A DNA stretch of 64,000 nt from a virus, in the IMG/VR virus record IMGVR_UViG_3300032092_000015, positions 1-64,000 of that record, one strand, 5' to 3'. The position numbers and the translations under genes were made by a program. How positions within the stretch are numbered: the first letter of the stretch is position 1; each line of letters begins with the position of its first letter. Below are positions 34,459 to 42,719 of the stretch, in pieces. The notes under the pieces were generated by a model that saw only the letters and a list, made by a program, of their open reading frames with translations, was not told the DNA's origin and did no database searches.

Positions 34459-35506
34459 AAAATAGGCTAGTAACTTTTGGTTTAAGTTCTGGATTCTTTT
34501 TTCCGGTTTCAAAGTCATATTGATAATATTTCCTTGAAAGGTGCACCGATCCGGGTTTTTCCATATACATATCCGCATAGTCTTTAGGGCTAAGTTGATA
34601 CCATTCGATTGGCCATTCGATTAATTCGTATCCGGCCTCACTTAGATATATACTCAGCTTTTGATTAAAAATTCGACAAATTTCTAATCTTTTTTCTAAA
34701 GATCCATAAAAAGGTGTTCCTTTGTAGAATCCAGTTTTTGGAATTCTGCGTTCTTCATGATCTATTGGTAATAATTTGACTGCACTAATCTTTGGAATGT
34801 TTAAAGATTTTAAATGTTCAACATAATTCTTAACCAAATCTTCAGTTGCTTTAACCGGATCTGGTTGTCGGCATAAATGGTGTCGAATATCAATATTACC
34901 AAAATACGTAATTAGGTGTTTAGTTCCTTCTGGAATATAGGTTGTCATACCTTCTTTAATAACTCCAAATAATGTTTTGCCATCATTTCGACTGATATTT
35001 GAGCCTGGTACATAAACTGAAACCGAATGGCTATCACCTAACACAAATATATCAGACTTTAGAGTTGTATCTATTGTCTGAGTTTCTACTGATTTTGTAC
35101 TTAAAGTTTCAACATCAAGATTTTTCCAAATCTCAGTACATGCATTCATTCTGCTTTTAGCAAATGCTCCAATGTCTGGCATTTGTCTATTTAGACAATA
35201 CACAGATCCTTTAAAATCTATTAGCCTTTGCATTCTAATTGCAGTTTCATCATTAGCACCGCCAAATAAATTGTAACTTCCTTGAAATTCCATTGGTAAA
35301 GCTACTAACCAAACGTCATAGTTATGAACATTTACATCTTTGGTTAAAACGGTAGCATCAATACCTAGACTCTTTAATTGTGACATTAATAAATATGTCC
35401 ATGCTGATTTATGAGATTCTGGTTTTGAACTATAAGTAGTAACCACATCATCTATTGCAACTTTTTTACCAAGTAAAGAATCTTTTATATCGTAGATGCT
35501 TATCAT
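34457..35506 (-). CDS. SGNH/GDSL-like hydrolase or acyltransferase
   Basis: 349 residues. Residues about 155-349 carry SGNH blocks: L-G-D-S-H-S (nucleophile Ser), Y-F-G-N-I-D-I-R (block III Gly-Asn) and G-S-V-H-L-S near the C-terminus (catalytic His). Residues 1-130 form a separate alpha/beta domain with L-L-M-S-Q-L and N-Y-D-V-W-L-V-A, resembling the start of a glycosyltransferase-B-like fold. Ends V-T-S-L-F. Probably acts on a glycan or acylated substrate. Confidence 0.6.
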   Translation of the reverse strand: MISIYDIKDSLLGKKVAIDDVVTTYSSKPESHKSAWTYLLMSQLKSLGIDATVLTKDVNVHNYDVWLVALPMEFQGSYNLFGGANDETAIRMQRLIDFKGSVYCLNRQMPDIGAFAKSRMNACTEIWKNLDVETLSTKSVETQTIDTTLKSDIFVLGDSHSVSVYVPGSNISRNDGKTLFGVIKEGMTTYIPEGTKHLITYFGNIDIRHHLCRQPDPVKATEDLVKNYVEHLKSLNIPKISAVKLLPIDHEERRIPKTGFYKGTPFYGSLEKRLEICRIFNQKLSIYLSEAGYELIEWPIEWYQLSPKDYADMYMEKPGSVHLSRKYYQYDFETGKKNPELKPKVTSLF

Positions 35507-35847
35507 TTTAAAAGCTTTTTAATAAGAGATGGTAAATATGTAAATGAAATAATAATGCCAAAACTAAACATTATTACGGCTAACTCTTTGGTCTGAGCAT
35601 TAAATTGTTCATGTGACATCCATAGAGTGTTTGCTGTTAACCAACAAAGTATTGATATATTTTCCATCTTTTCGAAAAATCTATCACTCCATTTAATTAA
35701 TAGAACCGAGATTATGATTGTTGGAATTGCAAGTGTTAAACTTAAAACACCAAATCCCATCATCCACGCTAAATCTTTAAGAATCCACATTGGAAAATGG
35801 ATCACTTCTAAAACGTCTTTACTTCTTTGTTCCTTCGTTCTTTTCAT
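35503..35847 (-). CDS. Small membrane protein
   Basis: 114 residues with two or three predicted membrane helices: about 25-52 (G-F-G-V-L-S-L-T-L-A-I-P-T-I-I-I), a weaker one at 62-76, and 88-108. Positively charged N- and C-termini. Overlaps the SGNH gene by four bases and the upstream gene by 29. No family recognised; membrane-active accessory or superinfection roles are possible. Confidence 0.7.
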   Translation of the reverse strand: MKRTKEQRSKDVLEVIHFPMWILKDLAWMMGFGVLSLTLAIPTIIISVLLIKWSDRFFEKMENISILCWLTANTLWMSHEQFNAQTKELAVIMFSFGIIISFTYLPSLIKKLLK

Positions 35848-36100
35848 TAATATAATTTTCTAAACCTTGAATATACGCAACTGCATCAAGCAAATTATCT
35901 CGTTTGTGATTATAACTTTCACGCGAGAATTTAAGCGCTACTAGCGCCATAAACATTTCACGACCCGTAACATTAAGTCCGGTCATACCATTAAAAATCA
36001 TTGCTGCTCGATCCATGCCTTCTGAAAATGGACCATATTGGCGATCTGCTTCTTCTGAACGATTGTTGACAATCTTGTCTGCTTCTTCTAAAATACTCAT
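35819..36100 (-). CDS. DUF6378-like conserved phage protein
   Basis: 93 residues. R-Q-Y-G-P-F-S-E, then M-A-L-V-A-L-K-F-S-R and R-D-N-L-L-D-A-V-A-Y-I follow the conserved pattern Q-Y-G-x-x-x-E ... L-K-x-x-R ... K-x-D-N-x-x-D-x-x-G-Y of a small helical family common in phages and of unknown function. Preceded by a GAAAC-N17-TATAAG promoter 17 bases upstream, so it heads the unit containing the membrane protein and SGNH protein. Confidence 0.75.
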   Translation of the reverse strand: MSILEEADKIVNNRSEEADRQYGPFSEGMDRAAMIFNGMTGLNVTGREMFMALVALKFSRESYNHKRDNLLDAVAYIQGLENYINEKNEGTKK

Positions 36101-36116
36101 ATTTGCTGCTTTAGAA

Positions 36117-36144
36117 CTTATATCTAAAACTACAAAAAAGTTTC
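36117..36144 (-). promoter_or_regulatory. GAAAC-N17-TATAAG promoter
   Basis: Minus strand CGAAAC, 17 bases, TATAAG, 17 bases before the ATG at 36100. Same geometry as the gp44, gp45, gp55 and ino1 promoters. Confidence 0.66.
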
Positions 36145-36151
36145 GAAAAAA

Positions 36152-36457
36152 TTATAGAGTTTGTAAACTAATTGATTCTAAATCCATTGAATCAATTTCA
36201 TCTAAGAGACTAGTGATTAGAGATGTCTCTTTAATTTTAAGTAATAAAAATAATTGCGAAGATACTAATTGTAGAACTGCATCATTTTCGTCTTTTCCGG
36301 TCATAATTGATGCAAACATGAAATTATTTACTAGAGCTTTGCAAGTTCTTAATTGCTTTAAAGTCTGGCATGAATCGATTGATTTAATAATCTTTTCGAT
36401 TGCCATAACTTCCCAATTTTTACCTCGGTTAGATCCTAATAAAAGTAATTCCATCAT
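36152..36457 (-). CDS. Small helical protein, unknown
   Basis: 101 residues, Leu/Ile-rich amphipathic helices (E-K-I-I-K-S-I-D, L-V-S-S-Q-L-F-L-L-L-K-I). No motif, signal or membrane segment of convincing length. Starts M-M-E and follows the DUF3008-like gene by 14 bases. Confidence 0.65.
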   Translation of the reverse strand: MMELLLLGSNRGKNWEVMAIEKIIKSIDSCQTLKQLRTCKALVNNFMFASIMTGKDENDAVLQLVSSQLFLLLKIKETSLITSLLDEIDSMDLESISLQTL

Positions 36458-36471
36458 AATATTTTATAGAT

Positions 36472-36927
36472 TTACTTTTGTTTGTTTAATTTTTCAAAAA
36501 CAAACTGCTCGAATGTTTTTACCGGTTTTTCATTCTTTTCGGCTTCAGCCTCTCTTTTCTTACGCTTTTTCTTCTCTTCTTCGTATTCATCTTCTGCCCA
36601 ACCTGCTCCCTTTGGAACATCTCCAGATCCATTTGCGCCAGTTCCTAAGTTTGGTAATTTAACTGCCCCCATACCAGCTCCTGGCATGAATACGCTTTGA
36701 GGTCCTCCAATATTAGTAGCAAAACCTAGTGCTTCTTTAACTTTTTCTGGAAGATCCTCATGTGGCGTTGATGCAAAGTCTTTAAGTTGTTTCAATGTCA
36801 TTCCATTGATTAAATCTTTAACTTTGTCTTGGTATTCTTTTGAAACATCAGAGATTAGCATATGACCGGCTTTAACAGCATACGCTACTCCCATTAGTCT
36901 TTGTTGTGTTTTACTTGTGCTCGGCAT
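36472..36927 (-). CDS. DUF3008-like protein with C-terminal capsid-targeting-like peptide
   Basis: 151 residues. The start M-P-S-T-S-K-T-Q-Q-R-L-M-G-V-A-Y-A-V-K with D-F-A-S-T-P-H-E-D-L-P matches the DUF3008 pattern found in many phages. A Gly/Pro-rich middle and a charged E/K helix follow. It ends V-K-T-F-E-Q-F-V-F-E-K-L-N, strikingly like the targeting peptide at the N-termini of its neighbours but at the C-terminus. Likely a virion or prohead protein. Confidence 0.7.
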   Translation of the reverse strand: MPSTSKTQQRLMGVAYAVKAGHMLISDVSKEYQDKVKDLINGMTLKQLKDFASTPHEDLPEKVKEALGFATNIGGPQSVFMPGAGMGAVKLPNLGTGANGSGDVPKGAGWAEDEYEEEKKKRKKREAEAEKNEKPVKTFEQFVFEKLNKQK

Positions 36928-36932
36928 AAAAA

Positions 36933-37478
36933 TTATTTAGCATCTATTGATAAGAAAACGCTGTTTCTAATTTCAATATTATTATAACCAACTTGCTTGT
37001 CCTGATCACCGACGATTGTAGTAGCTGATACGAAGAGTGCAGTGTTTGTCATTCCACCAAGCTTACGATCAAATTTGCTAGCGTCAACATCATCAGCAAA
37101 ACCAATATTAATTACAAAATCACTTTTTAAACTAACAAAAAGTTCTGTACCTGTTGGTGTATTTAATCTATTAACAACATCGGCAATCCATTGTGAATTT
37201 GATAAAGTTGCTGTAATATAAACTATAGCTTCTTTATCTTTTACAACTTTCATTACTTCTTGTTCAATGATTTTAGAACCATCGCGATCTGCCCAGTATG
37301 ACCAAATTTCATTTAGTTCAGCTAAAGTTGCATCAGCATCACCTTCATATTTAATCTTTTCTACTTCTTTCTTAAAGGCAAATAGAACTTTTCCAATAAT
37401 ACCTTTAGCTCCGTAGATTCCAGTTAACTGGTATGCTTTTTCAGCAATAAAGTTTTCGTATAGCTTAATGTGTTTCAT
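36933..37478 (-). CDS. Putative packaged head protein with capsid-targeting-like N-terminus (1)
   Basis: 181 residues. Begins M-K-H-I-K-L-Y-E-N-F-I-A-E-K, containing the exact F-I-A-E of T4 internal proteins, where gp21 cuts after Glu. The rest is an alpha/beta domain without recognised catalytic motifs. First of a run of similar genes with 5-base gaps. Confidence 0.7.
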   Translation of the reverse strand: MKHIKLYENFIAEKAYQLTGIYGAKGIIGKVLFAFKKEVEKIKYEGDADATLAELNEIWSYWADRDGSKIIEQEVMKVVKDKEAIVYITATLSNSQWIADVVNRLNTPTGTELFVSLKSDFVINIGFADDVDASKFDRKLGGMTNTALFVSATTIVGDQDKQVGYNNIEIRNSVFLSIDAK

Positions 37479-37484
37479 ATCTTA

Positions 37485-38054
37485 TTAATATTCGTTGGCA
37501 CGACACCATTCAACGGCATCTTTAACTGTTTTTAGTTCTTGGTCATATCCACTTAAATCGTAAATTCCGAGAATAGTTTTGCCATCGTCATTTAAATAGA
37601 ATGAAAATTGCTCTAGTTCTCCATCATGTCTAGGTGATTGCGCTTCTAATCCATTTTCAAATTTCACAACATGTGGAAACTCTTCATCTGCATCATATCC
37701 CCAAGATAATGATTCTACGTTTTTAGCCTTAGATAATTCTTTAAACAATTTTACTAAAATTGCTGGTTTTTCTGGCTTAGAAGCTTCATTAATAAAGTTT
37801 TCATTAGCAAAATCTGGTTTAACAATAACCCAATATGGGCCTCTGCTAGTACCAACAATTCTATTTTGATCAGTATCTAATGCTCCCATTTTCACATCAC
37901 CAATAACAGATTCTTTATTGTCTTTGATCCATTTTGAGCATGATGTTCCATTTTGAAATTCAATAACTGGATTTCCGTCAACAGTAACATCAAGTACTTT
38001 ATATTGTTTCCTAGCTTCATTAATGAAACTTTCAAATAGTTTTACGTGTTTCAT
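37485..38054 (-). CDS. Putative packaged head protein with capsid-targeting-like N-terminus (2)
   Basis: 189 residues from ATG 38054 (an in-frame TTG at 38063 is rejected because it overlaps the upstream stop). Begins M-K-H-V-K-L-F-E-S-F-I-N-E-A. A second copy, E-N-F-I-N-E-A, occurs near residue 90, dividing it into two halves of similar size that could be separated by the prohead protease. The C-terminal half contains E-D-E-L-type and W-G-Y-D-A-D-E segments. Function unknown. Confidence 0.7.
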   Translation of the reverse strand: MKHVKLFESFINEARKQYKVLDVTVDGNPVIEFQNGTSCSKWIKDNKESVIGDVKMGALDTDQNRIVGTSRGPYWVIVKPDFANENFINEASKPEKPAILVKLFKELSKAKNVESLSWGYDADEEFPHVVKFENGLEAQSPRHDGELEQFSFYLNDDGKTILGIYDLSGYDQELKTVKDAVEWCRANEY

Positions 38055-38056
38055 AT

Positions 38057-39385
38057 TTACCAAGCGTAATTTAAGTTGTCAATTTTCTTAATGTAATCTT
38101 GAAGATTTTTAGCATGTTGTTTCATACTACCTTCATAGTAAGATCCGGTATAACCAGCTGCTTTTTCTCTCTCTGCGTTAGTAACATCGCCAACATATCT
38201 GCCATACTCATCTAGAATGTTTCTCATTAAGTTTGCAGCATCACTCATTCTAACTTCTCTTCCTTTTGGATCTGTTCCGATAATAGGTTCATCATATCTT
38301 CCCTTTAAACCTTTAGCTAAACCATCTTTGATTTGATCTGCGATAGTTTCAATTGCTTTAGATACAAGAGAATCTAATGGTAATTCAGCAGCTTTAGTAG
38401 CTAAAATTTCATTATATCTTTTCAAGTTTTCAGCTTTGAAATCTTTGTCGTTTTGGAATGCGATTGCTCCTTTTTTTGCAGCTGCTCTTTCAGATTGTAT
38501 AGCTGCTGTAGAATATCTTGCTCTAAGAATTTCTAGGTCTAGACAATATGCTCTATCTGCAAGCTCAACAACTTGTTTTAAGCTTGAAATTCTAGAACCG
38601 TATGCAGAACTAGCAGAAGATTTTGCAATACCCGCTGAATCATCTCTTTTGGTTGTCTTTAAAATTCTATTGTTATTTCTGGCGCTATATCTACTTTGCC
38701 ATTCAACATTCATCCATTCATTTTGACCATCAGTGATAGCTAATAAACAGTTTGCTGGAATCGTTCTAGTTGACCAATCGTCTTGAGAATATGGATTCTC
38801 TTTTTCATTAGTTGTAAAATAGAAATATACAGCGCTTGCTCTTTTTTCTTTTTTAGCAGTTTCTGGATCCATTTCAATAATATCAATATCTTGAACTTTA
38901 TCAAGTGCAATTTTAGACATTGCATAGAATGCTTTTGGAAGATCTTTTGGCATTTTTGCGGCACCAAGTAAAATACTAGCAAGTTTTGCTGATGCAAATG
39001 CTTCATTTATAGTACCTTCATTTAAGTTCTCAACAAATTCTGAGAATGATTCAACTAATCTTTTCATTTCGAAACGAGGTTTATTTTGATTTTCTTTTTC
39101 TTGTTTAATCTGGTTATAAATTTTAAGACCATCTTTGCTTAAAGATATACCATCTTCGGAAACGTTGAAAAATCCAGCGTTTCTCTTTAGCCATCTTTTT
39201 TGGTCTTCTGAAACTTTAGAAAGAATAGCATTGAAATCTTCTTTAGAAATCTTACCATCTTTTACAGCTTCAATTACAGTATTTCGAATAGTAGCATGTT
39301 TTCCAACTGTCTTAGCTGGATGATTCTCAGTATACTGTCTTTTAATAGTAATTCTGGATTCATTTAAAAACTCTTCAAAATTCAT
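38057..39385 (-). CDS. Putative packaged head protein with two capsid-targeting-like peptides
   Basis: 442 residues. Begins M-N-F-E-E-F-L-N-E-S. A second cluster at about 107-131 reads M-K-R-L-V-E-S-F-S-E-F-V-E-N-L-N-E-G, then I-N-E-A, so residues 1-125 could be a removable pro-part with helices and the rest a mature domain. Residues 130-442 are helical and Ala/Lys-rich, with K-G-R-Y-D-E-P and D-A-A-N-L-M-R. No enzyme family recognised. Confidence 0.7.
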   Translation of the reverse strand: MNFEEFLNESRITIKRQYTENHPAKTVGKHATIRNTVIEAVKDGKISKEDFNAILSKVSEDQKRWLKRNAGFFNVSEDGISLSKDGLKIYNQIKQEKENQNKPRFEMKRLVESFSEFVENLNEGTINEAFASAKLASILLGAAKMPKDLPKAFYAMSKIALDKVQDIDIIEMDPETAKKEKRASAVYFYFTTNEKENPYSQDDWSTRTIPANCLLAITDGQNEWMNVEWQSRYSARNNNRILKTTKRDDSAGIAKSSASSAYGSRISSLKQVVELADRAYCLDLEILRARYSTAAIQSERAAAKKGAIAFQNDKDFKAENLKRYNEILATKAAELPLDSLVSKAIETIADQIKDGLAKGLKGRYDEPIIGTDPKGREVRMSDAANLMRNILDEYGRYVGDVTNAEREKAAGYTGSYYEGSMKQHAKNLQDYIKKIDNLNYAW

Positions 39386-39406
39386 AATCTTTAGTATTTT
39401 TATAAA

Positions 39407-39415
39407 CTATATATC
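39407..39415 (-). promoter_or_regulatory. Candidate late promoter before the packaged-protein operon
   Basis: GATATATAG on the minus strand, 22 bases before the ATG at 39385. It would serve the genes from 39385 down to about 36472. Confidence 0.5.
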
Positions 39416-39416
39416 A

Positions 39417-40862
39417 TTATTTCATTTTGAAACCTAGTTTACCATTACCTGGGTTTGTTGATGATACGTTCGGTGCTTCGAATGAAAGTTTTGCATTAGC
39501 ATCGCTAAATCCTTTTAAATAAAAATGAATCTGGTCTCTTTTAAGATCCACATCCATATATAATTGTTTAACATCTAATTTAGCAACGATGGTTCTTAGT
39601 GTGTTAATATAAGTATCTCCAACACCAAGTTTACCATTTAAAACATCAATAAGTTCTAAGCTTAATGAGTAACTAAATAAGCCAATATACTTTTTACCTT
39701 TATCTAGTTTGTCCCATTGAACTTTGTCAAATTTGTCAACTCCTCTACCAGAGGATTTAACCAATGGTTGAACGTAAGTTGTAAAGAATTCTTCTCTACC
39801 AAGCTCAGTCATTTTAGCTTGTATAAAACTTTCTAGAGATTTTTCATCTAATGGAACATTTCCAATCAATCCCTTTAACACAGAAATTGATGGCGTATTC
39901 ATAAATTCAGCGCCTTTAATATAACCATCGACTACTGAATTGTTTTCTATAATTTTAAATAAATCGTACAACTGAACTTCTGAAGTTTCAGTAAAATTTT
40001 CAGCTTTTAGATTTTTAATAATATTTGATAGGGTTGGGGCTGCTCCAGATTTATATTTTGAAGATATACCATATCCATCAATATAAAAATCTACTAGTGG
40101 ATTATTTCCAGAAGGAAATGATATTCCATGTTGAGTTGTTACCATATTTAATAGTAATGCAGCTCCTAGAACTTCACCAAAATCTTTACCGATTGTGTTT
40201 AGATCTGTTACACCAAGAGCATCAATTGCTTCTCTAACATTTTCATCATATCCGATAGTTTCAGAAAACGCTGAAATTGATAATGGATCTTTAAAATATG
40301 TTGAAGGTTTATGCATTGATATTAAATCATAAAGTTCGATTAAAAAACTTTGCATAAAGAGATTAGAGCTATACTTACTGTTAATTGCGCTTTTAACACT
40401 GTTTGATAAAACTGTAGAATTCATATCAGTGTCTTGTGGTAAATTAAGAGAAGTTGGAGTAAGTTCTTTAGATTTAATAGATCCTCTTGGTGGATTATTA
40501 TCAACAAATTTAATAACATCTCCGATTGAAACTTTTAAATCTTTTACATCTTCACCGAATGTTACGATGAAAGTTGTAAATTTACCTGAATTAGAACCAT
40601 TTGAATATTCTCCAGGTCCAGCAGTTACGATATCGAATTTTGATGCTCCTAATTTATTAAGAGCATCACTGATTGATTTTAGTGCGCTTTTAGAATCTCC
40701 ACCTAAATCAAATCTTAAATCTTTTCCACCATTCTTTGTATTAATTCTACCGGGTCCTAATAATTTCTGCATTGCCGGAAGTACTGTTCCTTCAATCGAT
40801 CTTGCTGCTTCATTTAATGCAAGTTGAAATCTTGCTCTAATATCTCCGTAAGTTTGTCCCAT
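39417..40862 (-). CDS. Large protein of the packaged-enzyme block, unknown
   Basis: 481 residues; not recognised. N-terminus F-Q-L-A-L-N-E-A could be a divergent processing site. Residues about 255-285 contain V-D-F-Y-I-D-G-Y-G-I-S-S-K-Y-K-S-G-A-A, a pattern of a Asp, strand, then S-x-K typical of some restriction-nuclease-like cores; this is only a hint. Overlaps the nucleotidyltransferase-NMNAT gene by one base, so it is probably functionally linked to it. Confidence 0.7.
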   Translation of the reverse strand: MGQTYGDIRARFQLALNEAARSIEGTVLPAMQKLLGPGRINTKNGGKDLRFDLGGDSKSALKSISDALNKLGASKFDIVTAGPGEYSNGSNSGKFTTFIVTFGEDVKDLKVSIGDVIKFVDNNPPRGSIKSKELTPTSLNLPQDTDMNSTVLSNSVKSAINSKYSSNLFMQSFLIELYDLISMHKPSTYFKDPLSISAFSETIGYDENVREAIDALGVTDLNTIGKDFGEVLGAALLLNMVTTQHGISFPSGNNPLVDFYIDGYGISSKYKSGAAPTLSNIIKNLKAENFTETSEVQLYDLFKIIENNSVVDGYIKGAEFMNTPSISVLKGLIGNVPLDEKSLESFIQAKMTELGREEFFTTYVQPLVKSSGRGVDKFDKVQWDKLDKGKKYIGLFSYSLSLELIDVLNGKLGVGDTYINTLRTIVAKLDVKQLYMDVDLKRDQIHFYLKGFSDANAKLSFEAPNVSSTNPGNGKLGFKMK

Positions 40863-42718
40863 TATATCTTATTTATAAATTGTTCAAATGTTAAAATATC
40901 TTCTTCAACTTGAATAGATTCCATAGCTGCAAAAGAAGCATCTAATTTCTCTTTTAAATCATTAAACATTCCGTGTAGAGAACGTGGAGTCATTTTATTA
41001 AACTCTTTTACATTACCATCGCTAAGTGCTTGTCTAACTTTGGTAGCTGAAATATCATCGTCTCCTCTTTGGATTTCATATAAGCCAAATTCAGGAAGTA
41101 CTCCAAGTTCTTGACGATATTTATCATTGTTAACCATATATCCATAAGCTTTCATACGGTCAGTTCCAGTGCCCCATAAAACAGGCTCATAATTAGGTCT
41201 AAGTTCATTAAACATAACATCGATTGCAGCAGAAGGAACAACAATAACTTCTTTTAAGAATCTGTATTCGCTCTGTACATTATTAAACATTTGAATTTGA
41301 GTTTCTACATCATAAGGTCTTTTAATAGCATCCTCTTTCTTAGCAGTTTTTGCCTTAACTAAGAATACAATAACTGGATATCCATTTTGCTTATTAAGTG
41401 TTTCTAATACTTTAACGTGACCTAGTGTAAATGGTTGAAATCTACCAACAAAAATATTTACTTTTTCGCGACCTTGTTCTGGATAATCGATCTTTAATGC
41501 TTCAGTAATTTTTTGGCTATTTGCAACTTTATGATGCATTATAAAATTATGAAAGTCAAATACTGCGTTTTCTTCAGTTGGTTCAACATAGATCTTTTGT
41601 TCAATTTTATCCACGATTTCATTAATTTGATTTAAAACCAACCCTGAAATAATAGTTGATTCCTTGGTTCTTTTCTTTCTAAAACTACCTAAAACTATTT
41701 TATACAATTCAGCAAGAACTGGATTTGAAATATAATCTAGCGTAGTTTCATTTTTAATATATGTTGTATTCAACTTAAATGACTCAATTGTTGCAAAATT
41801 AGCAGAATCAAAATTAGCACCAACATATTTAAATGCATTCTTAGAAAGATATTGATTGTAAATTGCTGAAGTTAACTCAATATATCGTAAATCCGGGTTT
41901 GTTTCGGTTAATTCAATTTCGTCTAAATTAAAACTATTCATATATTCTAATAAATCAACGATGGTGATCTGGTACATATGAGAAGACTCTCTATCGTCAT
42001 TTGATTCATTAAGTCTATCGAATGATTCTAATTTATAGGATTTTACTTTAGTTCCATCAATAAAAGAAACTATTAAACCATCAATTTCTTTATCTAAATT
42101 TTCATTTAATGTACTTTTAGTTAAAGATTGATTAAAAATATGATACGCTTCTCTTGTAAACGTATCTTTATTATATCGTTTATTAAATTCGCCTTCATTC
42201 ATTGAAAGTAATTTAATTAAACGATCTTTTTGTTCTGTGTGTAATATACCTTCAAAAATAACGGGTGGCTTTTGTACACCAAACATTCCTGCCCATTTAT
42301 TAAGAATAGCAGTATCGTTAATAACTTTTCTAGGTTTTCTATTCTCACCTAAAACCTGAATGTGTGTTAATATTAAATAGTTTGTAGGTAAAGTATCATA
42401 TTGATATGGAGAAGCTTCGGCTTCTGGAAGATATTCAAATCCAAATTTCCAATCAATTGGCATATTTTGCTTAACTTCATGTGAAATTGATTGAAAATAT
42501 TTAATGGCAGTTTCATATAAAGAAACCATGGTTCTATCGATTGGAGAAAGCTCTTCACTTGATCCGTTTTTATAGAACTCAAATCCATTTAAACTTCTTC
42601 TAACATATAAAGAAGGGGCTGCGATCTTTTCAGAGACAACAATTTTATCATTCAACATTGAGTTGAATTCATTAATATTTACCGATTGGTATAGATCTCT
42701 TAATTTTTGTAATGCCAT
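40862..42718 (-). CDS. RNA-ligase-like nucleotidyltransferase fused to NMNAT-like adenylyltransferase
   Basis: 618 residues. Domain 1 (about 1-240): motif I S-E-K-I-A-A-P-S-L-Y-V with K31 but with the usual D-G replaced by A-A; motif III F-G-F-E-Y-L; motif IV E-I-D-G-L-I-V; motif V V-K-S-Y-K-L-E. Domain 2 (after about 420): V-G-R-F-Q-P-F-T-L-G-H, the HxGH nucleotidyltransferase signature, and D-I-S-A-T-K-V-R near 565, as in nicotinamide or pantetheine adenylyltransferases. It ends L-T-F-E-Q-F-I-N-K-I, a C-terminal targeting-like peptide. Downstream of a second ligase-like gene by one base. A packaged nucleotide- or RNA-end-processing enzyme is inferred. Confidence 0.75.
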   Translation of the reverse strand: MALQKLRDLYQSVNINEFNSMLNDKIVVSEKIAAPSLYVRRSLNGFEFYKNGSSEELSPIDRTMVSLYETAIKYFQSISHEVKQNMPIDWKFGFEYLPEAEASPYQYDTLPTNYLILTHIQVLGENRKPRKVINDTAILNKWAGMFGVQKPPVIFEGILHTEQKDRLIKLLSMNEGEFNKRYNKDTFTREAYHIFNQSLTKSTLNENLDKEIDGLIVSFIDGTKVKSYKLESFDRLNESNDDRESSHMYQITIVDLLEYMNSFNLDEIELTETNPDLRYIELTSAIYNQYLSKNAFKYVGANFDSANFATIESFKLNTTYIKNETTLDYISNPVLAELYKIVLGSFRKKRTKESTIISGLVLNQINEIVDKIEQKIYVEPTEENAVFDFHNFIMHHKVANSQKITEALKIDYPEQGREKVNIFVGRFQPFTLGHVKVLETLNKQNGYPVIVFLVKAKTAKKEDAIKRPYDVETQIQMFNNVQSEYRFLKEVIVVPSAAIDVMFNELRPNYEPVLWGTGTDRMKAYGYMVNNDKYRQELGVLPEFGLYEIQRGDDDISATKVRQALSDGNVKEFNKMTPRSLHGMFNDLKEKLDASFAAMESIQVEEDILTFEQFINKI

Positions 42719-42719
42719 T

